Part shown: positions 12,449-24,817 of the stretch, in pieces | Layout of the letters: every line of letters begins with the position of its first letter | Position numbering within the stretch: position 1 is the stretch's first letter | Source of the DNA: Vitellaria paradoxa | Taxonomy: Eukaryota; Streptophyta; Magnoliopsida; Ericales; Sapotaceae | Length of the DNA: 64,000 bases | Reading direction: 5' to 3' | Assembly (NCBI GenBank): GCA_019916065.1 | Contig: CM034240.1 | Location: forward strand, 35,763,389 to 35,827,388 | The notes under the pieces: model-generated | The model's input: only the letters and a program-made list of their open reading frames with translations | What the model was told of the DNA's origin: nothing | Databases searched by the model: none | Position numbers and translations under genes: made by a program

Positions 12449-13370
12449 ATGGATCTACCATGTGAAAGAGGCTCTAGTTCAAGACCACCATAGATTATTC
12501 GTATTAGAAGGTACGTATGCAAGCTCATCTATTGTCCATACATTATAAAGTTTGGTTGGTAACAAGGATGGACTAAACCTACACATGAAGTTGAGGTCAA
12601 GACTATTTCAAAGGTTATTGAATCCTGGACCAAGTTAGAATAAGATGGTTCCAATTGGAATTTCAAAGTGTTGAACAACATCTTTGCTACCGTTTGTCTA
12701 AATGAGTTTTGTAGAATCTCAGGTTGTCTTAATGCAAAAGAAGCTTGACTTATTCTTCAAAATATACACGAAAGGAACCTACAAAGAAAGAAATTCAAAC
12801 TTCAAAAAACTTACCTCAGAATTTGAAGCCATCAAGATGAATAGTGATGAGATGTTTGACAATTTCTATGTTCGTCTAAGTTACATTATGAATTCTTGCC
12901 ACAACTTTGGAAAACCTATTCTTAGTTTTAAAGTGGTACGTAAAATTCTACACACTCTTCCTCATTCTTTTGATACTAAAGTTACTGCAATTAAAGAAGT
13001 CAGGGATGCAGATGAGATGAAGATTGAAGACTTGGTAGTATCTCTTCAAACCTACGAAGCAAACGTGCTCAAATTCAAAAAGGTCTCCAGGAGAATTGCA
13101 CTCAAAACTGTGGAAGAAGAAGAAGAAAAAGATTCTGACAACGAAAATTTCAATGATGAATAGGTGATTTTTATAGCAAAGAAATTTAGAAAAATTCTTA
13201 AGAAAACAAGGAACGTCGATTTCAACAAAGCCACAACATCAGACTCAAAGGCACAAAAGAAAGAGAAGAAATTTAAGAAGGGCGACAAGAAGTCATAAGC
13301 AACCTTAAGGAATTCAGTGCTTTGACTGTCAAGGTTATAGATACATCGCCTAAGAATGCGCAAACAAAAA
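12449..13370 (+). pseudogene. Broken copia gag (UBN2 type) with first zinc knuckle
   Basis: Gag would form the capsid-like particle that packages retrotransposon RNA. An ATG at 12449 opens a frame that soon has stops. The LNxIFATVCLNEF...ISGC block typical of plant copia gag is readable in that frame to about 12780. The continuing gag core is in another frame (open from 12702 to 13163): KLTSEFEAIKM, VRKILHTLPHSFD, KVTAI and VVSLQTYE are hallmark segments. A frameshift therefore lies near 12785, and stops follow at 13161 and later. The first CCHC knuckle (13318-13360) has Tyr in place of the His ligand and a nonsense codon before the last Cys. This copy is not functional. Confidence 0.8.
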
Positions 13371-14475
13371 GAAGAAGAAACAAGTCAAAGTGATGAATGC
13401 TACTCTTGATGACGATTCTGACACCGATGAATCTCTCTCCTCTACTTTTGAAGATGAATGTAATTTTATTACTTTTTTAGCTTCTCACAATTCTTTTGCA
13501 GTGACAAATCCTAAAACCCTAAGTGACACAGAGTCTAAGGATGAAGAATCTGAAGATGAATTCCAATGAGATGTTGCAAAAGTCTACACCCAACTTTGTA
13601 AAGAATACTGTGCTCTAAAGAAAAACAACAATACACTTGTTCAATAAGCTAACATGATGAAAAAAGAGAGAGATGCCTGGAAATCAAAACAAAGAACTCT
13701 CAAGTATGTTATCTACTTTAGAGACTAATAAACAATCACAGTGTAAACTTATAGAAAAATAGAAAACAAAGTTAGATGAAAGAAAAAAAAAAGGTGAAAG
13801 ATCTTTTGGAGAAAATCAAGGAACTTAAAGCCCAGGTAAAGACAAATGGAAGCATTCTTATGAAGATAAATGTTAGCTCCAACATCATAGATGAAATTTG
13901 GAGTAAGTAAAAGTCTCATGGGGAAATTTGGAGTAAGCAAAAGTCTCATGGAGATAAGTCTAAATTAGGCTACAAAGGTGAAAAGAATGTTTCAGTAGAC
14001 TTCAAAAGCTAAAATTCCACATGCTGCAAATCCCTCAAAGAGGAGTTTTCCAAAATTCAAATCACAATCATTCCCTCCTCCAAAGGTGAAACGTACAGAA
14101 TTTTCTAAGCTCCAACCTTTTGTACCTACTTGTCATCATTGTGGCATTCAAGGTCACATTCAACCAAATTGTCACAAACTTTATGATTTATCTTTAAATT
14201 ATGTTAAAAAGCTTTTAAAAAATCAAAACATAAAGTCCCTACGACAAATAGATTTCAAGCTTTCACTAATTTTTTTGAAAAATCTTTTGCAAAGCCACGC
14301 TAGTTTTCAAAGCCAATGTATGAAAAGTTTCATAGATCAAAAATTTCAAATTTTTATGAAGGGCATGACAAAAATAAAAATTTTGGCAAGACTATTTTTC
14401 CTAAAATTAGGGCTACTTAGGTTGAATGTCGCACACACTTCTAAGAATGTTGAAGGAGTGAGCCTTGATAAATAG
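13370..14475 (+). pseudogene. Broken gag tail with acidic spacer, coiled coil and second CCHC knuckle
   Basis: After the first knuckle come an Asp/Glu/Ser-rich stretch (about 13390-13560), a Lys/Glu-rich coiled-coil-like stretch interrupted by several stops (13570-13980), and an open frame at 14086-14475. This frame begins with an intact CX2CX4HX4C knuckle (14131-14172, CHHCGIQGHIQPNC). The order matches the region between gag and protease in SIRE-type copia elements. The EIWSK...HGDK...LGY motif near 13895-13975 recurs in element B, linking the two. Protease and everything downstream are absent. Confidence 0.7.
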
Positions 14476-14671
14476 AGAAATTTTTTCCATAAACTAGGCC
14501 TTGCTTCATTGCTAAATTGTTTTTTCCTAGATTTCTCTAAATTTTTGTATAATAATTTGTGTTAAAAAAATATATTTTTGGAGTGAGAGGAGTAGAAATT
14601 CCTATAGCTAGGTTAAAATTTTTGGCTAGGTTGTCATTTTTTTTATTTTTGGTTAAAAAAATTTTAATTTT

Positions 14672-15203
14672 TTTCCAATATACCCCGCAGGCAGGGCACA
14701 AGGAAACTCATGGATCGAGTTATATATTTTTTGAAATATTCTGTTTCCGTTTAGAAAATCTGTTTTTAAGAAATCTGTTTATGTATTTGAGTCCTAATTA
14801 GAATAGAACTTTGCAAGTTTATATATATACACCCAAACTTAATATACAATATGGAATTAAAGGGGCATATTATAGAGTCTTGTGAGAGAGAGAATTTTTC
14901 CCTTGCGAGCTTATAGGCCTTTCTCCTGTTTTTCTTTACTCTTTGTTGAGTCTATTCACTTTCTAAGGAGTTGGAAAGTTTGTTTCTACTTGGTCTAGGT
15001 GTGTCGAAGATTCAAGTAAATGCTTAAAAGAAGTCATGCAAGGAGTCTATTTGTAACTTAATTATATAGTGAAAGTTTGGGTAGTCTCCGAAATCAGACT
15101 CGGAGTTTTACTTTTACTAGTTGATAAATGGTTTCTTTGTTACTAATCTTTTATTCATTATTTCTGTGATTGGTTACTTGATTTGGGTGATTCGAAAATT
15201 TCA
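14672..15203 (+). repeat. 3' LTR of copia A (5' part missing or diverged)
   Basis: From TACCCCGCAGGCAGGGC onward it aligns with the 5' LTR from about 11865 to 12392, including TTGTGAGAGAGAGAATTTTT, CTTTGTTGAGTCT and TTCTAAGGAGTTG. It ends AAAATTTCA at 15203. The first roughly 290 bp of the LTR cannot be found at 14380-14670. That interval instead holds AT-rich sequence of unknown origin, so the 3' LTR seems 5'-truncated or rearranged. Confidence 0.65.
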
Positions 15204-15211
15204 TAGGTAAT

Positions 15212-16105
15212 GTAGGGTAATGGAAAAATTTTATCCTTCTCTCATTAGCTAATAAAATATTTGTTAATGCCCCTATATAACCCTAGGCCATGTTCTCTTA
15301 TACATAATTTTAATAAATATTATAAAATAATCATTTATTTAATCAAACTAAAATTAATTAATTATTAAATTATTTTATCAAAATATAATTTAATAATAAA
15401 ACTTTATTATTGAAATAATTTTTACTTTATTTTATTAAATTAATACTATTGAAATATTAATTTATGACTAAAATTATTTATTTTCTCAAATTAAAATTAA
15501 TGTTTAATATTATTAATAAGAATAACTACTTATTAAAATATTTTATCAAATAAGAATTATTTCTCATAAATAATAATTTACTAGATTATATGTTGTATTA
15601 ATACAATTTATTAAAATTAATAATTTATTTAAATAAACTAAAATAATTTGTTTTATTAAATTATTTTCTCAAAATAAAAATAATTTTTAACAAATAATAA
15701 TGCATTATTAAAATTAATAACTATTGAAATATTAATCCATGATAAAATTATTTTTTTATAATTAATATTTTGATTTAAAATTATATTTAACAATACATAT
15801 TTTATTAAGATGAATTATTACTAAAATAACAATTATTATACTGATTTATTTTATTATAATATTTTACCTAAAATATTAAATTTTACCCATTGGTCAATTT
15901 ATCCTCGTTCCAAAACGCAATTAACTTTTATCATTTTAAAATATTTAACATTTCAAATATAACATAATTATTATCGAATAATATTTACTCTCTTAATTTA
16001 AACACAATTATTACAAACTATTATCCTATTAACTGTTACTGGGGTAACAATTACCTCAATAATTTTTTACTTTCAAAATTTTTAGCCCGTATCATACGTT
16101 ACCTT
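15212..16105 (-). repeat. Right arm of long inverted-repeat element
   Basis: Reverse complement of 10425-11325 along its whole length, at an identity I judge by eye to be high but imperfect. Before the copia insertion the two arms would have been separated by only about 250 bp. Non-coding and AT-rich, with interior wording (AATAAATCA, TTTTAATAATA) similar to the MITE-like element at 5428-6420. Confidence 0.75.
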
Positions 16106-16973
16106 AATAGTATTGATGCAGCTATGATTTTTTTTTCTTTTTATTCCCTTCATGCTAAACAAGAAATGACTATAGGGTTTACCACATCTTATGCAAATAC
16201 CCTAAACTAGCACATCATGTTGGCTTTGATCTTCATTAGTTTCTGTAAGATTAGAAACTAGTGCAAATGTACAATATATGTGTATTGTTCTTAGATTTTT
16301 TTTTTCTACTTTCTCAATTTGTTTTTCTATACATTAAATTTTTTTCCAATAATTTTTTTTTTTTTTTTGGCAATTTCAGAGAAGTTGGAAAGAGAAGTTA
16401 CATGAATTTAGAGGAAATTAAGAGGGTTTAAGACGAGGAGACTAATGAAATTTAATTTATTGATAGAGGTACGTTCACAAAATGAGAGACACCAAAATAT
16501 GTTCTCTATTTATATAAAAAAATATAAGGATATAGAAGTTGGCAAAAATTACGCGTGTGATTTTCATTTTTTTATTTTAAACAAAATATAAATTTAGAAA
16601 ATTAAAATGTCTCAAATAATAAATAATAAGTAGTTAAGGATATTTAACTGAATAGTAACTAATTAAAAGGCATTTAAAAAAATAAAAAATAATTATAAAA
16701 GTAATTGGTTATTAAAGGCATTGGAAAGGTAGAAATATAAAAAAGTAAAATCTATTAATTATGTGATACAATGATAGTTATAATTTTTTTTTTTTTATCA
16801 CCATTATTGAAGTTGTAAGAAATTATAGTGAGTTGAAGAAGAGTATATTTATAAGCGGAGAATAAAGATTTCACCAAATACTCAAACCTTTTTTTTTATT
16901 ATAATACTACAAATATATATTGAATTTTTGTTTTTATCAAAAAATGAAGAATGAAAAACATGCATATATTTTT
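16106..16973. other. Intergenic DNA, nothing recognised
   Basis: AT-rich with several T-runs (for example near 16354-16368 and 16784-16796). No ORF or repeat boundary that I can support. Confidence 0.5.
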
Positions 16974-19069
16974 TGTCACGCCCCTAACTTAATTGTTCGG
17001 GACAAACGGTATGGGAATATGGAAACAACTTAAATTAAATAACCAAGGTCAAGTCATAATATTATAACCATCATCATAGCACATCCCTCATTCCCATATT
17101 AAAATAATATTTAAATAGATCACTATCAATTTATCGATAGCATAATCTACCTTAACACCTATCCAATGACTACATATAAGGTTTACACAATTATAACAAA
17201 TACTATAACCATGTTTATAATTATCCAAATAATAATATCATAAATATCAGTATCGGACCCATCCTTTGGGTTACACCACTTATAATACTAATAATTCAAT
17301 TCTCAATTAAGAAAACTAAACACAAAAGTTATCACACATAGTTAAGATCAGAATCAAGCTACTCTAGCCTAAATTACCTATGTATCTCACTTTCGGATCA
17401 GGTCACCGTAGTTCCTAATTTATATCTCTTATTTCATAACTAAACTCATGAATTAACCAGATAAACCATACATCTCATCAACCAATGTTACAATCACATT
17501 ATATTAATATCTCAATATAAAGGAATATAAATACAATCTCATGCAATGCAATGTGATGGAATGCAATGTCAATGCATATTCTCTAATCTCCATCTACTCC
17601 CAACCTTATTCTAGGATGAGTGATGTTTAACAACGCATGCGAGATCATCAACCACACTATTTATGCTCATGGCAAACAAATATTTTAATGTACATATATA
17701 AACCGAATGGGGAACCGTGTTACCCCCCATTACTATAAGATTCGGAGGAACCGTGTTATACCCCTTGAACTTTCTGCTAAGGAACCATATTACACCCCTA
17801 GTCAAACATCTACTTAGCTCAAGTAGGGTCCAACTACAGTCTGGAGAAAATCTCATAATCATATCTCATAATTAACGTCCAAACTCCAAATGACTAAACT
17901 CTAGTCATATATATCGACTAGGGATCATCTGGTATTTTCAAAATCTCATTTTCTCATTTTTCTCAAATCATAAATCCCGTCTATATATATAATTATGCCT
18001 CAGCACATCACAATATAAAAGTGCAACTCTAGGCTAATCAATACTCTCAACATGAATTAGATGATACCACCCCAGCCCTATACACATGATATACTCCATC
18101 ATGCAAATAAATATTATCTCAATATAAAAATACATTCTCATTAGACTTGGTGATGATTTGGGGTCCATTACTTCATTAGAAATTTGTAATAATTTAGTTT
18201 GGGTACAAAAATATAATTAAAAACTAATTTTTAATCTTTTCTGAAAATCTACTACACTAGTGTCCAAACACCCTTACTAGCCAGTCCGAACACCAAAGCT
18301 CAGTGCCTAATTCCTAAGTTCGTTTCTGATGAAACCCAGCTACAAATCACTCCCAAATCACCATTTCAAGCATCAATCTCAACAATAACTCATATATAAA
18401 CACTCAAACACATAAATCACAAGTTTTTTCAACATTTAATCAAAGAATAACTTAAATATATGCAAGATATTCACATTTATATGCATATATCTAACCGCAT
18501 TCATATATATATATATATATATATGTATATATGCATGAATCACGTGATTTCAACCAAATCAAGTATATATATACATTAAAATCATCCTAGCAACGTCTAG
18601 AACATGAATATAAGCCCACTTACCTCGAATTTGAATAGAAAAGAAGAAAAACGGAGAAAACTAGTTGAACTCCCAATTTTCAAAAACTGATTTCTCCCCC
18701 TTTGGAGCAAACCACTAAAATAGACGTCATCACGATGTTCACGGCATCGAATACTAATCTAATCCGCTGTCCTTCCACTCCAGATCATACTTTCTCTCTC
18801 TTCTCTCTCTCTTTTCTCTCTCTTCTCTTTCTCCGCCTTGTTCTCAGGCCATCGAGCCAACCAAAAGAAAGAAAAAAAAAAAAGAAAAAGAAAGGGAAAG
18901 GAAGGAGAAGAAAAAGGAAGCTGGCCCTTGGCCCAATTGTCCAACCAATTACCAATTCGAATCACAACTGGCCCGGGAAAAATTAAAATAAATCAATTCA
19001 ATCTCAAAATAAATATTTTATTGACTCAAAATAACATATAAATAGTTAAAATAATTACTGAGTATTACA
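16974..19069 (-). repeat. Large solo-LTR-like block C (about 2.1 kb, minus orientation)
   Basis: Begins TGTCACGCCCC and ends GAGTATTACA on the plus strand; reversed, it reads TGTAATACTC ... GGGGCGTGACA. These are the TG...CA ends typical of large plant Ty3-gypsy LTRs, and flanking pentamers TTTTT and TTTTC are near-identical. It shares segments in inverted order with block D (21453-23260), for example AGTCGATATATATATGACC in D. It contains an (AT)n run at 18502-18524, a CT-rich stretch at 18788-18830, and three copies of a GGAACCRTRTTA...CCCC motif at 17712-17799. No internal region or second LTR adjoins it, hence the solo-LTR reading. Short ORFs inside are not genes. Confidence 0.55.
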
Positions 19070-19480
19070 TTTTCACTTCAATTAGGTTATGTTTGGGAAG
19101 GAAAAAAAAAAAGAAGTCAACTTTTTTGTGTTTGCGAAAGAAAAAAATCAATTTTTTAGTCGGTAACTTTTTAACTTTTTGTTAATTTGACATTTTTGTT
19201 TTTCAAAATTTAAAAAAAATTAAAATATATAAGAATAAATGTGGCCATTATAAAAAAAAAAAAAAAGCCAAAAGAATAGTAACTGGGACCTTTTTTTTTT
19301 TTTTTTAGCCAAACTCTACCTTACGTTGCTTTCTAGTCCTTTGGTGACGTGTCACTATAGAGGGATAGTTTTTTTTTTTTTTTATTTTAAGGTGAAAGAA
19401 AGTTACAATAAAGTACAAGTACACAGGGCAAAGTTTTCATTGTAGGCAGTGATGTGGTTTTTGATTTACTTGGAGTCTTT
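19070..19480. other. Intergenic, homopolymer-rich
   Basis: A TTAGGTTATGTTTGGGAAGG-led segment with long A and T runs, probably MITE debris. No gene. Confidence 0.4.
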
Positions 19481-20796
19481 TGTGGATTAGGTGCACATTT
19501 GACCCGACGGACTCGTGAGCCGAACAATAGGGTCCATCTAGGTTACCGAATCGGAACAATTGGGTCTTAATCGGGTCCAAGAATGCAACGGTTCGTTCTC
19601 AAATATTTGAGAACCGGCCAAAATTTTCAATCCGGTTCTGGGCCAATTGGTTGTCAAAGCGAACCGACCCAGACTATAACTTTAGGCTCCGTTTGGGATC
19701 ATATTCCGGCTACTTAGATTTTTAGTTTTTTTTTTAAATAATCAAAAGTATCATTTTACATTTTAAAATTTTTTTAAACTATAAAAGACAAAAAAGTCAA
19801 ATTAATAAAAAATAAAAAATAAACTAACTGCTAGAAATCTAACTTTTTTTTTTCTCAAACACAAAAAAAAAAAAAGAGAAAAGAAAAACTTAAAATTTTT
19901 TATTCCCAAACTAGGCCTCATATTGAAAAGCACTTCGATTACCGACGTGGGAGGAGCAAATGCTCAATGGAAGAGTTATTTATTATCAACAAGCAATCTT
20001 TAGGTTGAAAAAAAAAAGTTAATTTTTTTTTTGTAGTTAATTATAAAAAAATCATTTATTTTTTGTTTGGAAAGAAAAAAATTAACTTTTTAACAGTTAA
20101 TTTTTATTTTTCTGTTAATTTGACATATTTGTTTTCGATAATTTAAAAATTTTTTAATATAAAAAAGTAATTTCAACTGCTTAAAAAAATTTAAAAAATT
20201 AAATAATTAAAAATTGGCTTTTAACTAACGGATGCCAAACAAAGCCTCAATGTGAAGGGAGATAAGCTGCCGTTAAGTTCTTCAGAGCCAAGGATCTTCA
20301 AGCAACAATTAATGAATCGACTTCAATTCATGAATTTACTTTTGAATTGGAATATAATATTTAAGAGTTAATAAAAAAATTATTCTGATTAATGAATTCA
20401 GCTCCAGAAAAACTGAAGTTAGAAGTTCAAACGAATGATCTTTTATTCCCTAAATAGTTGTTCATCCCCCATTGCCGGAAGATCACGAGGGAGTCTCCAC
20501 ATTCTCTCGATAAAATTCCACTTGCGACATCTCACGCGAATGACTAGCCAGATCAGTGTGGGCCTATTAACCTTTAGTAAACTTTTTTATTGATTTATTC
20601 AATAGGTTGCTTCGAAACTGAGTCATCATTTTAAAACTATCTTCGGTTTGTTAATCGATTTGTGTTGGCTTCGTTAGATTCCATCTTCGAATAATAATTG
20701 TTTAATTTTGGTTTCATATTTGATGAACTAATTAAGATTGGTTTAATTTTGAGTCAAGTGTCAACTCGAACCGAATCAAATGCACCCCTAATTACT
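19481..20796. mobile_element. Possible degenerate DNA transposon with nested MITE
   Basis: The left end GATTAGGTGCACATTTGACC and the reversed right end ATTAGGGGTGCATTTGATTC are weakly inverted, and GGTTCG/GAACCG-rich sequence follows the left end, as in the element at 24818-25750. Nested inside, 19686-19922 is a MITE-like segment with ends GGCTCCGTTTGGGAT and, reversed, GGCCTAGTTTGGGAAT. A related T-rich segment lies at about 19975-20255. Non-coding. Boundaries are tentative. Confidence 0.35.
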
Positions 20797-21452
20797 GTAG
20801 TTCATAAACCAATTTAGAATTATTTGACCTGAAAACTATCTCCTGAAGATGGAATTGTCTTTATAGTCCTTATATTTAAGGTGAAAATATCTTACACCCG
20901 TTGAAATTTAAAAGTTTATTTTTGTATCCCTAGTGCTTAAAAGTAAAGTAAAATTATAAACGTTGTTAAATTTTTAAGTAAAAAAAAATATCCACTGAAA
21001 ATCAAATAGAATTAAGGATGTAAGCGTTGATAATATGACTTACAGGGATGTAAATGCATTTTTAAAATTAGTAAAAATTAAAATCATTACCTTTGATGAA
21101 TTTTTTAATAGTTTTAATTTGTCTAAAGTACAAGAGGTGTAAAAGTAATTTTTTTTTTTAAATTTAAGAGATAAAACTAATTTTTGTTTTAAATACAAGA
21201 GGTATAAAGATAATTAACCTCTCTTGAACTTATGGCATCACTTAAAAATTTTGTTTGGTTGAATCTTGTGGCTCTGATGTAAAAAACGTAAAAAAAAAAA
21301 AAAAAAAAAAGAAAAAAAAAAGATCCAATCTCTAATAGATTTTCTCAAAAGCCAAAATTATGTTAAACTTAGTAGAAATTGTAGGGGTAATCAAATAGTT
21401 TATTCTACTGTAAAACTTCGACAAAATAAAAGGGGCATTTGGAGTTCTAAAA
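20797..21452. other. Intergenic, repeat-like, no gene
   Basis: Contains wording such as AAAATATCTTACACC and GGGATGTAAATGCATTT, seen in dispersed plant repeats, and an A-run at 21290-21320. No coding content. Confidence 0.4.
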
Positions 21453-23260
21453 TGTAATACCCAATATTTTATTTTGATTATTAATTTAAGATGTTAGGCC
21501 AATTAAATATTTGGACCCAAGATTAGATCTGGATAGTTGAGTTTATTTCATTGTTCCTGTACTGAGTTTGCCCAGAGTTATATTGGGTTAGACGACTAGG
21601 TCAAGGGCCTAGCCTTTTTTTCTTTTTTTTTTTAAATTCTTTTCTTATTTTCTTTTCCTCTGTCCTGATTTTTCCTTCGGTGCTTCCAAAACACAGCTAC
21701 AAGAGAAAGAGAAAAAGAGAGAAAGTGAGGTTTAGAGAGAAAAACCAATAGATCAAGACAGCATTCAATGCCATGATCACTGTGGTGGTAATTGTTCTTG
21801 GTGATTTTGCCCGTGGTGAAAGAAATCAACTTCGAAAGCTTTGAAGCCAAACCTAATTTTCTATATTTTTCTTCTTTTTTCTTCGGGTTTGAGGTAGGTG
21901 AGATTTATATTCATACTTATATGTATTGTTAGCATAATTTTGACATATTATTTGCTTAATTCGGGTGTTCATTAGCTGATTCATGGTTATGTGTATATAT
22001 ATGCATATATATGTTGAAATCTTGCATCTCTTGAAGTTATTGTTAAAATAAATGATAGATAAACATGTTATTGAGATGTTTACATATTTATGTGAGATTA
22101 ATTGTTAAGTATATGGCTTAAATAACAGATTTTGGGGTAATTGTTATTTGGATTTACTATGCTGGAAATGGAACCAGTAAGGGCTCTTAGGTTCTGTCAT
22201 GTGGACAATGGTTCAGATGGCCCAACTGGGGTTCCCACCTGGACAAGCGTTCGGACGACAAAATGATTTAGTTTTAAAACTTTGTAAATTTTGAGATTTT
22301 AAGTATCATTATGCGCCCAGGCCATTGGTTATTGATTTCTAAAGATTAACTAAACCCCAATTCACCATCAAACCTAGTGGGAATGTATTTATATAATGAA
22401 ATAATATTTATTTACATGATTAAGCATATCATGTGCATGGACTTAGGTTGCATCATCTGATTTGATATTGTGATTAACGATTGGCCAAAAGTGCCATGAT
22501 TATGTTGTTGATGTGTCAATGCACGGGTCATGTACATAGACGGGATCCCTGATTTTGATAAAAATGTTAAAATGAGATTTTGAAAATACTAGATGATTCT
22601 CAGTCGATATATATATGACCAGAGCTGATCATTGGAGTTGAGACGTTAATCATAAGATATTATTATGATATTCTCTATGACCTACAATTGGACCCTGCTT
22701 GAGTTAAATAGATACCTGACTGGAGATATAACTCGATTCTCATGAGTCTTACACTTAGAAGGGTGCAACTCGGTTCTACATTCGTGATATATATTGAGAT
22801 ATATGCTTGTCATAAGCGTAAACAGTGCGGTTGGTGGCCCCACACGCTTTGCTAAGAGTTACCCATCTCATGATAAGGTTGGGGGTACATAAAGATTCAA
22901 CAGTCCATTGGTCATTGCATTACACTAGCATTATCATATTATATTTTGTGGAGATTATTGTGAGTTATATTATATGTTTGATTGTTGTTCACTCGTGCAC
23001 ACTTGCATGGTCCTACCTACTGGGTAATGGTGCCCACACTATCCTTATTATAGGCGATCCTGTGAGGGTAGGAAGTAATTACTTGGAGCTTAACTGAGAC
23101 TAATAGATCGATCTAGCACCTTAGTTTATTATTGGATGACTGTACTTTTATTTATGTGACATGGGGTGTGGATTCCAAACTTATTTACATTTCTGAGATT
23201 GTATTATAATGATGCTATTATGGCTATGTAAGCCTTGAATTGTGTAACCAGAGTGTAACA
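21453..23260 (+). repeat. Large solo-LTR-like block D (about 1.8 kb)
   Basis: Begins TGTAATACCC and is best ended at GAGTGTAACA (23260). It is an inverted relative of block C: for example AAAATGAGATTTTGAAAATACTAG here matches reversed C. It carries the same kind of repeated CTCG-TTCT and GGTGC motifs. The 90-codon ORF at 22825-23097 lies inside and has no recognisable domain. The 3' boundary and the TSD are unclear. Confidence 0.45.
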
Positions 23261-24817
23261 TTAGATTTTATTTGGATGATATGTCTTTTCTAATATTTTA
23301 TTGGAGAAATTGAAAACTTTTAAAGTTTTTTAAAATATTTAGAAAAATTTGGGGCTCCAAATGGAGTCATAGTCAGAAAAAGTCTAAGTGTAATATGAGA
23401 AATTTTTTAACAACTATAAAAGATATTAAATCATTTTACTTTGATGGAAAAGAAAATGTTTATGAATTATGGCCTTGGAAATCAACTTTTTATACTTGTA
23501 CTGTTAGACAATAATTTTTGTAACAATCTAAAAGACAAACAAAAAAATTATTTCAAATGTGATTTGGAACTAAAATTATTTGGAATGGTTAAATTATTAA
23601 TAATTTCTATTTTTTGTACAAATTAGCAATATAAAATTAAATGTTGTACTTGAGTTAGTTCAAATGCATACTAATAAGGAGTTTTAAGGCCTATTTTGGA
23701 GTTCTATAAAACTCTACAAAACTTTATACAACTAAAATTTTCTACTCAGCATGAATTATGATACTGCAACTTTTACAAATCTATATTAAATTTAAAATTC
23801 CAAGACCCTTTACTATAAACTCAACTTTACTTTTCTCCTTACTAGTGAAATTAGTTTCAACTTAGACAAAACACAGGCAACGGCCTAAGGTGGATGTTAA
23901 GGTTAAAATAAAACTCTCCTCCTTTGTCTTTTCCATTCTTGTTATAAGCCTTAATTAAAATCTCTCTCTCTCTCTCTCTCTCTCTTTCACACACACACAC
24001 ACACAAAAACAAAAGAAAAACATAGAGTTCTCAGTACCTATCATTGGCATCCAAGCCACCTATTGAAGCTACACAGCTTGCTATTGGCACCTACACCACC
24101 AACTATTGCTATTGTTGCTGCAGCGCACAACTATTAGCCATAGCTATTGCTCCATCTCTCCTCTTAGTTGATCATCTCTGCGAACTACAGGTAATCCCCC
24201 TATTTTTTTTTTCCTAATTTTATTTTTTACCAAATCAGACATTGATGATTTCAAGGATTGGCCATTAGATATTAATTTATAGTTTGGATGATGTAAGTCA
24301 AATTATAAATTTGGATATTACTTTTGAACAAATTGTTTCATGTGTATACATAAGATGAATGGAAGTAATTAATGTTTTATAAGAATTTTGGAGTGAGATA
24401 TTTAGAAAAAGTGAGAATATAGAATACAACATTGAACTGATTTATAAGGAGATAAATAATAAATATCTTTCTACCCATTACGCCTATGCAAGTTTTAAAG
24501 ACAAAACGTTTGTTAATAGGTGGAGTGCGCAATAGCCTAAAATTTATTTTTTTATTATTTGTTATCATATATGATAATATTTTTTATTATTTATTTTAGT
24601 TAATAAATTAGTACATTTATTTTGTTTATATTATTTTTATTTGGGCTTTTCAATTGTTGGACTAATTATAAATGTTTGAGAAGATAACTATTGTGAGCCT
24701 TAGGATAGAGTTTTAGACACAATGGGTTAATGTATTTATACATTAAACCATAGAATCAATGTTTTAATTTGCTAGTAGTAGATCTATAGAAAGGGCGAAG
24801 CTAGGAAATCATATAAA
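23261..24817. other. Intergenic with CT/CA microsatellites
   Basis: A (TC)12 tract at 23961-23985 is followed by (CA)n at 23988-24004. The short stretch 24040-24190 is less AT-rich and repeats GCTATTG wording, but shows no sustained ORF. Nothing else recognised. Confidence 0.5.

Larger units (their letters stand above)
11582..15203 (+). mobile_element. Ty1-copia element A, gag-only, degenerate
   Basis: A non-autonomous Ty1-copia retrotransposon inserted in the loop of the inverted repeat at 10425-16105. The 5' LTR is 11582-12392 (TG...CA), followed by a primer-binding site. The interior holds broken gag and CCHC-knuckle coding sequence but no integrase, reverse transcriptase or RNase H. A 3' LTR portion ends at 15203. 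Flanking pentamers TAGAT (11577-11581) and TAGGT (15204-15208) match at four of five bases, as for an aged 5-bp TSD. The gag layout (UBN2-type core, two separated knuckles, acidic and coiled-coil spacer) recalls the SIRE/Maximus lineage; this is inference. Element B at 38644-41809 is the same family. Confidence 0.75.

Noticed and set aside
13052..13363. 103-codon reverse ORF
   Set aside because: Shadow of the copia gag frame, rich in Phe/Ser from antisense Lys/Glu codons.
18702..19041. Three overlapping ORFs on both strands
   Set aside because: They lie in the CT/GA-rich part of LTR block C; low-complexity Lys/Arg or Ser/Phe sequence.
22825..23097. 90-codon ORF
   Set aside because: Lies inside LTR-like block D and has no recognisable domain.
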